From Auxenochlorella pyrenoidosa (lineage: Eukaryota > Chlorophyta > Trebouxiophyceae > Chlorellales > Chlorellaceae): a stretch of DNA of 10,043 nt. Below the pieces are notes generated by a model. It was not told the DNA's origin and did not search any database. It saw only the letters and a list, made by a program, of their open reading frames with translations. The position numbers and the translations under genes were made by a program. Positions 1 to 8,436 of the stretch are shown here, piece by piece (the stretch's first letter is position 1; each line of letters begins with the position of its first letter). The stretch spans positions 1,851,565 to 1,861,607 of the forward strand of contig KQ482003.1 of NCBI GenBank assembly GCA_001430745.1, in the 5' to 3' direction.

Positions 1-3000
1 CCTGCGGCCGCAGAGCCCCAGCCGTTGGAGGCGTACGAGTTCAAGCACGACCCCAAGGACTTCAAGATCTACTGGGACGTGCGGCGCGGCCTCATCCCCA
101 TCGTGGGCGCCGCCCGCAAGCCCGGCACCTCGATGCTGCTCGAGGATGTGGCCTGCCCCGTGGACAAGTGAGCGGGAGTGGGCCCTGCGTTGCTCGCCTC
201 GCACCCGCTGCACGCGCCTGCCATGTCCCCGCTGTACGCTTCCCTGCTGCCTGGCCGGGCCCTGCGTGCGTGTTGTCAAGAGCGCACGGGGCGCTGCCTG
301 CTGGGCGGGGAGCGCGCGGCAGCGTGTGCCTCCCTGGCACTCCTGCTGCCCAGGCCTGCCACCGTGCATGCGTGCGCCACCCCTCTGCAGGCTGGGCCAG
401 ATGACCATTGACCTGATGGACATGTTCCAGCGGCACGGCTACGAGGACGCCTTCCTGTTTGGCCACGCGCTCGAGGGCAACCTGCACCTTGTGTTCTCGC
501 AGGCGAGTGCCACGCCGTGCAGGCCGCTCGCCCGAGCGTGCCACCAGCCCGGCTCAGGCGCCGCTATTGCTGTCCTGAAGATTGGAGTCTCTTGAAGTCT
601 GCAGGGGGGAAATTAGCCGGGGAGCGGACGTCCAGCAGCTGTCACGAGCAGCTTGAACCTGTAGACCGACGCCTGTCCTGTGTCCTGCCTCCCCTGCCTT
701 CCTGCTGCGCAGGGCTTCCGCACCCCCGAGGAGGTGCAGCGCTTCCATGAGATGTTTGACGAGCTGTGCTACATTGTGGCCACCAAGCACAGCGGCAGCC
801 TCAAGGGCGAGCACGGCACCGGGCGCAACGTGGCGCCGTACGTTGAGATGGAGTGGGGTGAGCGCCTTGGCGGCCCCCTCTCTGCTGCGGCTTTCTGCTT
901 CCCTGGAAACCATTGTTGCATGCTCCAGCCCGCCTGGTGTCTGCCTGTGTGCGCTGGCTTGGCGCACCTCTCTGTGTGCAAAGGGAGGGCGTTTTGCTGG
1001 GCCAGGCGACCGCCAGCCGGTCTAGCTCTCACCTAGCGTGTGCCCTGCATCTGAGCATGTTGTGCTGCTGGTCGTATGCTGCATAGCCGTTTGTGCAGGT
1101 CTGGCCTGAGTGCCGCCCCCGTCACGCCACCTGCTTCACCACCCCCACCCCCCTGTGGCAGGCACCAAGGCCACCGAGCTCATGTGGGAGCTGAAGGAGC
1201 TGTTTGACCCCGACTACGTGCTCAACCCGGGTGAGCGGTGGCAGCGCCGCGTGGCGGCGCCGCCGCCGGCCGTGCGGCCCGCTTGCTGTGCACACCCCCC
1301 TGGCTCCTCTGCGGAGTGCCCCACGCAGAGTCTCTTTCAAATTCTGTCACCCCCGCCGTTCTGCTGCGAGCAGCCTGCCAGCCCTCCAGGCGTGGCATCC
1401 CGCCCCTGCTCCCTCAACCCCACCCCCCACCCCCCCCCACCACCCTCAGGCGTCATCCTGAACAAGGACCCGCTCATCCACGTGAAGAACCTGAAGCCCT
1501 CGCCCGCCGCCAACCCGCTGGTCAACCGCTGCATCGAGTGCGGCTTCTGCGAGTCAAACTGCCCCTCCAGGTGGGCGCCGTTCCTGGGCCCCCCCGCCCC
1601 GTCCGGCCAGGGGCAGGCCTGGGCCTCGATCTGGGTGCCTCGTTGGCGCAGAGGGGCGATCGGCGACTTGGCCTGGCTGCCTCTGCCACCTCGCAGGGAC
1701 ATCACGCTGACCCCCCGCCAGCGCATCGCCGTGTACAAGGAGCTCTTCCGGCTGCGTTCCATGGAGAACCGCACGCCCGCGCAGCAGGTGGGAGCCGCGG
1801 CGGCCTAGGCAACTGCTGGACACGCTGGCGACCCACACCCTCTTCTTCGACCCCTTCTGAGCAACACAGCGCATGTGCCTCATCCTGCAGGCGCGGCTAG
1901 ATGAGATGGCCAAGATCTTCGAGTACGATGGCCAGGATACCTGCGCGGCTGGTGAGTGGGTGGGTTATCAACAAGGATCGCGTGGAGGGCAGGCTTAGGG
2001 CGGGGTCTGTTTGTAAGACAGGCCTGGGACTGGCAGCCGGCGCGTGGGTGAAGTCTGTCCAGCCTGGAATGGCACGCGCCACGACCAGCACGGCACTTGC
2101 CAGCAGTGACGGACGTCGAGCGCTCTGCGGCAACGTCTTGACTGCTGCCCATGCGCGCCCTCTCCCTGCCCCGCCCGCAGACGGCATGTGCCAGGAGAAG
2201 TGCCCTGTCAAGATCAACACGGGCGAGCTGGTCAAGCAGCTGCGCAGCGAGGAGATGGCGGAGGGGCACCCGCGCGCCTCGGCTGTCGCCATGGTGCGCT
2301 GGGCCGGGGGCCCCGCCGGCATTTCCCTTTGCAATGAATCTGCGCGCTGCCCTGTGGACCACCACCCAGTGCCCCCAGCTCTGCGCAGCAGCCTCTCCCC
2401 TCCTCTGAAGTCGAGGCCCGGCGAGCTGCCCTGCCGGTGCCCTGATCTGACCCGACCCTCTTCTCCTCTGCCCGCCCTTTCCCCCGCCCCCAGTCTGTGG
2501 CCAACAACTTCTCCACCACCGCCTGGGCCTTCAACAAGCTGCTCAACGTGGTCAGCGCGGCGCACAGCGTGTTGGGCGCCGCCCCCCTCAAGGCCATCTC
2601 CTCCACGCTCAACCGCTGGACGGGCCACATGGTGCCCGAGTGGAACCCCTACATGCCCAAGGTGCGCGGTGGCCCCGTTGTGCCTGTGGGTGGAGTGTGG
2701 GGCGCCACGCGGCATTGCTGCCACCCGGCCAGGCGCTGCTGCCCAGCCCACATGCAGGCCCGCGTATGAGCGGTGCCTGCCTCTGGGACTGAGCGTGGCA
2801 AGGCAGCACCCACCAGCGTGTGGGGCCGCTGCATGCACGGCCCACAGGCCGCGCACTCAGCCTGCAAGCCCCTGCTCCGCGCCCCCCCCCCTTGCAGGGC
2901 GCGGCGCCGCTCAACATGAACCCGCCCAAGCCCGAGGCCACCGCCGAGCGCGGCGTGCCCCGCAAGGTCGTCTACGTGCCCGCCTGCGTCACCCGCATCA

Positions 3001-5037
3001 TGGGCCCCGCCAAGGGCGACGCCGAGACTGGTGAGCACCTGGCCGCACCTGCCCGCCAGTTTCGGGCCCTCCCTGTTGCAATGTGCCACTGCGCGGCGCG
3101 AGCTTCGTGCCTCACGTCTCACCGTCCATGTAGACCACCTCCCCATCGTGCCTCTCACCGATGCTCCCACTTCCACAAATGCCCGCGTCCTGCTGCCGCT
3201 GCTGGCACACCCCCACGGCTCGCCCAGCAGCAGGGTCATGTGGGCCCTGCCCTGCGCAGCACCTTGACCATCCATCCTGTACTAACCCTTGCCTCCCCTC
3301 TCTGTGCACCACCTGCAGCCGCGGTTCACGAGAAGCTGCTGTCCCTGTTCCACAAGGGCGGCTACGAGGTGGTGTACCCCGAGGGCCTGTCCAACAGGTG
3401 GGCAGCGCCCCCCTGAGGCAGCAGGCAACGCAGACAGCAGAGGCCGATGCAACAAGCGATCAAACGCAACGCCCTGCTGCTGCTGGCCTCTGCACCCGGC
3501 CCCTCTGTGAGTGTTTGCTCTGCCTTTTGTCACCAGCCGTGCTCTGGTTGCGCCGCCCCCTCGCAGCTGCTGCGGCATGATGTTCAACTCGCGCGGCTTC
3601 AAGGACGCGGCGGCCAAGAAGGGCGCGGAGCTGGAGGCGGCGCTGCTCAAGGCAAGCCTCTGGCTGGGCGGCCTGCCTCTGCACAGCCGCATTCCGCTCG
3701 GTCTGGTTTGCAGACACAGCGCACCTTGACCTGCCCACCCGGCTCTCCCTGCCCGTTCCGCAGGCCAGCGAGAACGGCAAGTGGCCCATCGTGTGCGACA
3801 CCTCGCCCTGCCTGGCCCAGATCAAGTCGAGCCTCTCGGACCCGGCCCTGCGGTGCGTTGCCCGCTGGCCCTCATGGCAGGCCGTCCTGGCCTGTGCGGC
3901 GCCCGCATGCCTGGCACCGTGTTTTAACAACAGCCAACAGGACGGGTGCATGCCCTCTTGAGCCCGTGCTGGGCCGCCCACCACTCCCCCACCCACCCCC
4001 ACCCACCCGCGGCAGGTTCTCCCTGTACGAGCCGGTGGAGTTCATCCGCCACTTCCTGCTGGACAAGCTGGAGTTCAGCCGGGTGCGCGACAGCGTGGCG
4101 GTGCACATCCCCTGCTCCTCCAAGAAGATGGGCATCGAGGAGACGTTCATGAAGGTGGGTCTGCCCCGGCTGCCGCGCCGTGCCTGCTGCGCTGCGCTTG
4201 CATTGCGGACAAGGGGGGGCGTGTGTCTCGCCAGCCCGCCCCCCTGCGGCGGCCCATGTCCAGCCGGCTTGCCCTGTGCCTGCTTGTTGCCCTGACCAGC
4301 ACGCCCCACAACCCTCTCACTAGCCAACCGTGCCACCTGTGCCAGCCAACACCCCACACTCCCCTGCCCCCCCCCCCTCTCCCCCTTCCTTTTCAGGTGG
4401 CCTCGCTGTGCGCCGACAACGTGGTCAACTCCAACATCCCCTGCTGCGGCATGGCCGGCGACCGCGGCATGCGCTACCCGGAGCTCACCGCCGCCTCGCT
4501 GCAGGTGTGCGCCCGCCTTGCCATCGCAGCCCTGCTGGCACCCCCTTGCCTGCCTGCTCGTGGGGCCACGCTGCCTGTCAACTGTTGTGTGGCCATACTG
4601 GGCTGCCGGGCTAGCACCTCCCCCCCTTTCGCCACCACCCTGACCCTTCTGCCCGGCCCCTCCCACCTGCCCTGCAGCACCTCAACGTGGGCGGCTGCTC
4701 CGACGGCTACTCCACCTCACGCACCTGTGAGATGTCGCTGTCCAACCACTCAGGCATCAACTTCCGCGGCCTGGTGAGCAGCCGCTGTCAGGCTGGCTGT
4801 GTCCACCTGTCCTCTCTTGTTCATTCATGTGTTTGTGAATTTTGGCCTTCGCGGTTTGCAGGATGGGTGCCCTGCAACCACTAATCCCCCGGTGGCAGAA
4901 GCCAGGCAGCATACAAGCAGCTGCTCTCTGCATGCCCAAGGACACGCCCCCACCCTCTCCTGCGACTGCCGCAGGTGTACCTTGTGGACGAGGCCACCAA
5001 GCCCAAGGCCGCAGCCAAGCCCGCCGATGCGCAGTGA
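1..5037 (+). CDS. GYD1: Glycolate dehydrogenase / FAD-linked D-lactate dehydrogenase, GYD1-like, 3' part (5' end outside window)
   Basis: This is the C-terminal 612 residues of a fused flavin and Fe-S oxidoreductase. Exons: 1-167, 391-502, 713-857, 1162-1230, 1450-1570, 1697-1787, 1891-1951, 2181-2293, 2494-2661, 2898-3030, 3319-3397, 3567-3651, 3764-3852, 4016-4154, 4397-4504, 4678-4773, 4975-5037 (TGA 5035-5037). Together they give 1839 nt in one frame. Residues about 30-165 are the end of an FAD-oxidase C domain, with HALEGNLHLVF (81-91) and HGTGRNVAPY in exon 3. The first [4Fe-4S] motif has Cys 192/195/198/202. The second segment has Cys 253/259/263 followed by Pro. Two CCG domains follow, with SCCGMMF at 420-426 and PCCGMAG at 539-545. 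The layout matches Chlamydomonas GYD1, the mitochondrial enzyme that oxidises glycolate to glyoxylate in photorespiration and also acts on D-lactate. The flavin-binding N-terminus and any transit peptide are left of the window. An AG at 12-13 could be a splice acceptor, so coding at 1-13 is uncertain. Introns 503-712 and 3652-3763 have GC donors. The family call is firm; choosing glycolate over D-lactate rests on the algal context. Confidence 0.93.
503..712 (+). other. GC-AG intron (dehydrogenase intron 2)
   Basis: The donor is CAG|GCGAGT and the acceptor TGCGCAG|GGC, phase 0. It joins HLVFSQ to GFRTPEEVQ, which keeps the FAD-oxidase domain continuous. No GT near the exon end restores the frame. 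Reading through meets an in-frame TGA about 90 nt into the intron. Confidence 0.85.
858..1161 (+). other. Longest complete intron of the dehydrogenase gene (304 nt)
   Basis: The donor is GGTGAGCG and the acceptor CTGTGGCAG|GC, phase 1. The intron interrupts the gene between MEWG and TKATELMWEL. I see no snoRNA boxes, conserved open frame or repeat inside it; it is T/G-rich in the middle and C-rich before the acceptor. Confidence 0.85.
3652..3763 (+). other. GC-AG intron (dehydrogenase intron 12)
   Basis: The donor is AAG|GCAAGC and the acceptor TTCCGCAG|GCC, phase 0, 112 nt. It joins ELEAALLK to ASENGKWPIV. The length is not a multiple of three, so retention would shift the frame, and no GT donor lies at the required position. 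Confidence 0.85.
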
Positions 5038-5545
5038 AGGCCCAGGGCCCGACACTGCTGCCGCGGCAGCAGCGCATGGCAACCGGCACCGCGCACAGGC
5101 CCCCCTGCTGATGCAGCTTTCAGTGTTGCTTCTTGGGGTCAGCCTGCGGCCCCCTCCAAAGCCAAAAACCCATGCAGCAACGCACGATCACAGTGGCTGG
5201 CAGCACGCCCGACAAGGAGAGCCTGAGGCTCGCCTGGGCTTCCTCCATGCCCCCCATCCTGCCTAGCACTAGGACTATGTGCCGACGCACACGCCCTTCC
5301 GCACGCTCCTGACGCTGGTCCTGGCATGCTGGCCTAGAGCAGCCTTTCGGCAGCCCGCCAAGCTCAGACTGCCATGCCGTTTTGCCCCCCTGTCAATGCG
5401 CCCTTCGTTACGTCTCTGTCTGTCGCTCCGGCCTCCCCGCCCACCGCACACGCAGCACTTGTCTTTCATCTCTCCTGCAGTGGTATTTCATCCCTCCCAA
5501 TGCCATTCGGTCTCCTTCCTTTCCAATATGTAAGCACATGTACCG
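5038..5545 (+). other. 3' untranslated region of the dehydrogenase gene
   Basis: About 500 nt follow the TGA at 5035-5037 before the first TGTAA on this strand. I see no convincing coding exon here. An AG after a pyrimidine run near 5480 looks acceptor-like, but the coding frame is already closed. The right edge is estimated from the TGTAA position, so the exact cleavage site is unknown. Confidence 0.5.
5529..5533 (+). promoter_or_regulatory. Candidate TGTAA polyadenylation signal of the dehydrogenase gene
   Basis: TGTAA is the usual green-algal polyadenylation signal. This is the first copy I find downstream of the stop on the plus strand, about 490 nt past it. Cleavage would be expected 10-20 nt downstream. 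It lies about 70 nt from the opposite-strand signal of the next gene. Confidence 0.5.
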
Positions 5546-5600
5546 TAGACACTTGCGCATCACGCCAAATGTTTGCAGTGAGCAGGCATGGGGGCCAGGT

Positions 5601-5605
5601 TTACA
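5601..5605 (-). promoter_or_regulatory. Candidate TGTAA polyadenylation signal of the PAN-domain gene
   Basis: TTACA on the plus strand reads TGTAA on the minus strand, about 155 nt past the TAG at 5758. It is the first such motif after the stop and supports the end of the minus-strand gene model. Confidence 0.5.
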
Positions 5606-5757
5606 TGCACGGCGTACTCGCGCGCTTTGGGCCAAGGGAGCACAGCTGTGGGCGTGTCGAGCGTGCAGGGTCAAGCTTCTTCAAAAGCGTGGATTGCGAT
5701 TCTGGTCCGGGTGTGCTGCCTGAACGAGGAGGGGCCTCTCTTGCAACGAGTTCCAAG

Positions 5758-7525
5758 CTAGCAGGCCGGCACTGTGGTTGGTACACTGCCCAGGTCTGGC
5801 CCTGAGATTGCTCCCGCCTGCGCCTGCTTTCTCCAGCCGCACTTCCCCTTCAGAAAGCAGGCTGCATGGCGGGGGAGGGCAGCAGGCACACCATCGCTGT
5901 CGGGTTTCAAAGCGGCTGCGCAGCGCACCCTTTCAACATCACACCAGAGGGCTCTCCTCCAGCAGACAGGGACTCGATTGACGGCGCCCTCCTCTCCCGG
6001 ACTCACTGTTTGACTTGGAGGGGGAGAAGGTGAAGAAGTAGCAGCCGGCGTGTGCTGAGCACAGCGCCTTGCACGCCGCGGCGCTCGGCACGCCTAGCAC
6101 CGCCTGCACATCAGCTCCGACATAGGCCACGTCGCCTTCCATAGGTCTGGGCATATCCTCGGTGTACAGCCGCCAGAGCGTGGCCGACTTAGCCTCCCCA
6201 GACTGCAAGGCCGGGGGGCGAGGTTACCGTTACAACCGGCCGCCTCGTGTTGCAGCTGCCCGGGTGACTTACAGAGCTGCCAACACCCGCGCTAGTCGAC
6301 GACGGCATGTTGCAGAGCTTGCCTTGTAGAATCCCACAGAGGTGGTGGCATTGCAGTCGGTGGAGGCTCCAAGTACATTGCTGCAGTTGGTTAGGGCCTG
6401 CATGGTTGGTAATGGTGGGCCCTGGGGTGTATTGAGTGGAAGGGATCAAACTTAAAACACCTGGCCAGCCGGGTGCGATCATCATGACATGACGAGCCGA
6501 TGGGACAACCCCACATGCAGGCAGGCAGCCACGCTCGCCTTGGCCTTGAAGTAGCAGGGAAGGTAGCCGGCAGCGTCCAGCTCGGAGCAAACAACTTCAA
6601 AGAGCGTGTCGCTGGCTGCGGTGGCGCCCTCGCTACGGCTCAGCACCGCCAGCTGGCGCGCCCCTGCCCTGCCGCACTTGGCCGGTGCCACCAGCCAGCT
6701 GGACTTGCGCGAGGCGCAGCTGCGCCGGCTCAGGTTCTGCAGAGGGCGGCTGCTCGTGGGTGTTCAAGCTTCCCGTGTGGACGCACCTTTGCGCATGGTA
6801 GCCAAGCGGTGCAGCCGCGCTTGCATAGCAAGAGGCGGCAGCAGCACGGCAGCCCAAAGCAGATGCAGCGCAACTGCCGACGCTCACAGGGTGCATACTA
6901 CCCAGGACAACACCTCTGATGGCCATGCCATTCACGCAGCACAGCTTTGGCACAGCGCACGCGGCCGCACCTGCACCCTGCGGTACCGGGGGTCTGCCGC
7001 CACGCTGATCCTCCACTTCTGCTGCGCCAGCGTGCCGTTTGCCAGGCCCACAGTGTCTGGCCGAGTGGAGCACGTCTGGCCATCCAGGTTACCTGCTCAG
7101 GTGCGCAGGGGCATGCAGGCAGCTGGCTAAGCGTGTGAGCCAGGCCATGTGCCGGGGACTGCAGCAGCGAAAGTCGACCATGCACTGTCTGAACGCAGGG
7201 TGTGCACTGCCCCAGAGCGTTATCCTTCGCAGGGGCTGGGCATGGTGCACATGCTGGGCGGGAGTGCACCTGAGGCTTTTGGGCACTTGCGATCAGGCAG
7301 GGTCACGACGTAGGTGCCGGCAGGGACCGAGGCAGCCGCGCACAGCCCTGCAACAATATTGACGCAGGGAGGCCGGGTGACTGTCAATCTGCAGCTGTCG
7401 TGGCAGCAGCAGCAACAGCAGGGGTAGCTGTGCGCCTGCTGTGCGCACGACACAATGCGCCCCACCCCCACCTTACCCAGGAGGCAACTGGCGGCAGCAA
7501 TCAGAGCCAAGACGGCAGACTTCAT
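5758..7525 (-). CDS. Secreted protein with threefold beta-trefoil-like repeat and C-terminal PAN/Apple domain
   Basis: This is a complete seven-exon gene of 822 nt and 273 residues. Exons in transcript order: 7525-7477, 7347-7270, 7092-6971, 6736-6539, 6397-6323, 6202-6007, 5861-5758 (TAG). Residues 1-22 (MKSAVLALIAAASCLLGLCA and on) are a signal peptide. Three related units follow, at about 29-73, 79-132 and 142-187. Each has a cysteine, a second cysteine 10-14 residues on (C38/C50, C90/C104, C154/C164), then hydrophobics and an aromatic (W69, F129, W184). The QKWRI at 67-71 resembles the QxW of ricin-type trefoils. Residues about 197-260 are a PAN/Apple domain with Cys 218, 222, 228 and 241, ending CFLKGKCGW and AGAISG; the splice at 6006/5862 restores it. 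N-glycosylation sequons start at N61, N84, N153 and N165. Binding of glycans or proteins at the cell surface is inferred. Introns 6398-6538 and 6203-6322 have GC donors. An in-frame ATG at 7570 would add 15 residues; 7525 was chosen because it puts the signal peptide first. I do not recognise a named gene. Confidence 0.8.
6203..6322 (-). other. GC-AG intron with a competing internal GTAAGT donor
   Basis: The donor, at 6322-6317 on the minus strand, is AAG|GCAAGC. The acceptor is CCTTGCAG|TCT, phase 0, and joins SVGFYK to SGEAKSATLW. A consensus GTAAGT lies 50 nt further in, at 6272-6267, but using it would shift the frame and lose the PAN domain. The PAN frame is closed by TAA upstream of the acceptor, so the GC donor is the one that yields the full protein. 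Confidence 0.78.
6398..6538 (-). other. GC-AG intron (PAN-domain gene, intron 4)
   Basis: The donor is GCCAAG|GCGAGC and the acceptor CCATGCAG|GCC, phase 0. It joins CYFKAK to ALTNCSNV inside the third trefoil-like unit. I find no GT donor nearby that keeps both exons in frame. Confidence 0.75.
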
Positions 7526-7881
7526 GCCAGAAGGTGATATGTATGCGCCCTGGAGGGAAGAACAGGGCATGAAGCTTCAGCTGCAAAGCGTGTGCTCCAC
7601 ACCACCAGGGGCGGCGGCGGCAGCAGCGGTGAGGAGTGTCTGGTCGCTACCTCTTCGGGCCGCCACACCGGCGACGCTGCTGCTGCTGTTAGAATGCAAG
7701 ACAAAGGAACACAGTGTTTTTCAGCTAGAATTGCAGGCAACAGCCTTGGGCCCAGGACGGGCCCCCGGGACCAGCCCGGCCTTCAGCCCACCTGGGCTTC
7801 GGGGCTTCTGAGTCTCAATTGGATACCTATTGTCTTGTTTGCTCTATGTAGGCAGGGAAGGAGTATCGATCCTTTGGTTTC

Positions 7882-7889
7882 TTATAAAG
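7882..7889 (-). promoter_or_regulatory. Possible TATA-like element upstream of the PAN-domain gene
   Basis: The minus strand reads CTTTATAA within an AT-richer patch about 360 nt upstream of the ATG at 7525. The distance implies a long or spliced leader, and the motif is short, so this is only a candidate. Confidence 0.2.
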
Positions 7890-8219
7890 CAAAGCTAAAC
7901 AACGACCGCCGGACAGTTGCTCGAGCGTAGGAGCGCAGCCGCAATCGGTAATTGTGCAGGCTGGGTTGAAAAACAAGCTGCTGCAAGGATTCTTGATCGG
8001 CGGATGTGCCTGCTGGTGCCAGCTGCTTGTGACACCTTCTGCCAGCTGCCGCCTCGGATGCGCCGCAAACATGCAACTCAAGGCACGATGCTCCTCGTGC
8101 ACCACGCATGCTGCGCAGCCACGTGCGCACCAGACCTTGACAGCCCAGGAACCCGATGCAAGGCTTCGGCCTGAGGCAACATCAAAGCTGCGCGCTGAGC
8201 ATGCTCTCGGTTGGTGCCC

Positions 8220-8237
8220 CTGCTGCTGCTGCTGCTG
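8220..8237. repeat. (CTG)6 microsatellite
   Basis: Six uninterrupted CTG units lie just beyond the 3' end of the LOV gene. Other short CAG/CTG-type runs occur near 7404-7421 (inside an intron) and 7677-7688. They look like ordinary low-complexity sequence of a GC-rich genome. Confidence 0.85.
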
Positions 8238-8277
8238 CCCGGGCTTGCATCCCAGGCTGCGCTCAACCGATCCCGCT

Positions 8278-8282
8278 TTACA
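8278..8282 (-). promoter_or_regulatory. Candidate TGTAA polyadenylation signal of the LOV gene
   Basis: TTACA on the plus strand reads TGTAA on the minus strand, about 155 nt past the TAG at 8437-8439. The spacing is nearly the same as for the PAN-domain gene's signal. Confidence 0.5.
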
Positions 8283-8436
8283 GCGCAAATGAAATCTGGA
8301 AGAAAGAATTGTTCACGCAGGCAATGCTGTTGCATGAGAATGCCGCTGGCGGGCTGGAGCAAACTCAAGCCCAGCCCACCAGTGCCTGCTGCCGCTGCCG
8401 CCCGCACCGGACACCATCCTCGGCCGAGCCCGCGGC

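Larger units (their letters stand above)
7526..8277. other. Intergenic region: promoter and leader of the PAN-domain gene
   Basis: About 750 nt separate the start of the PAN-domain gene from the likely 3' end of the LOV gene, both on the minus strand. I see no convincing protein-coding or RNA gene here. Base composition drops from GC-rich to clearly AT-richer at about 7800-7990. Just above the start codon, TTCTTCCCTCCAG (AG at 7551-7550, minus strand) resembles a splice acceptor, so a leader intron is possible. Confidence 0.5.

Noticed and set aside
503..596. Retention of the first GC intron as coding sequence
   Set aside because: It interrupts a conserved FAD-oxidase segment and reaches an in-frame stop, while the GC-AG splice gives a perfect join.
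1897..2856. 319-codon open frame on the minus strand
   Set aside because: It is antisense to dehydrogenase exons and introns, has low-complexity Arg/Gly/Ala composition and no recognisable domain. It is expected by chance in GC-rich DNA.
1901..3034. 377-codon open frame on the plus strand
   Set aside because: It runs through introns 1952-2180, 2294-2493 and 2662-2897. Only parts of it coincide with exons, and the conserved protein requires splicing.
5460..5533. Possible extra dehydrogenase exon after an acceptor-like CTCTCCTGCAG
   Set aside because: The coding frame already ends at the TGA at 5035-5037, with a C-terminus of the expected kind. No donor is needed and no homology is seen.
5939..6208. 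PAN-domain exon read straight through to the stop at 5939
   Set aside because: This would cut the PAN domain after FTFSPSKSN. A GTGAGT donor at 6006 and an acceptor at 5862 restore the missing cysteine and the CFLKGKCGW end in frame.
7827..8288. 153-codon minus-strand open frame in the intergenic region
   Set aside because: It has no recognisable domain, its glutamine run comes from the CTG microsatellite, and it overlaps the likely LOV 3' end and the promoter of the next gene.
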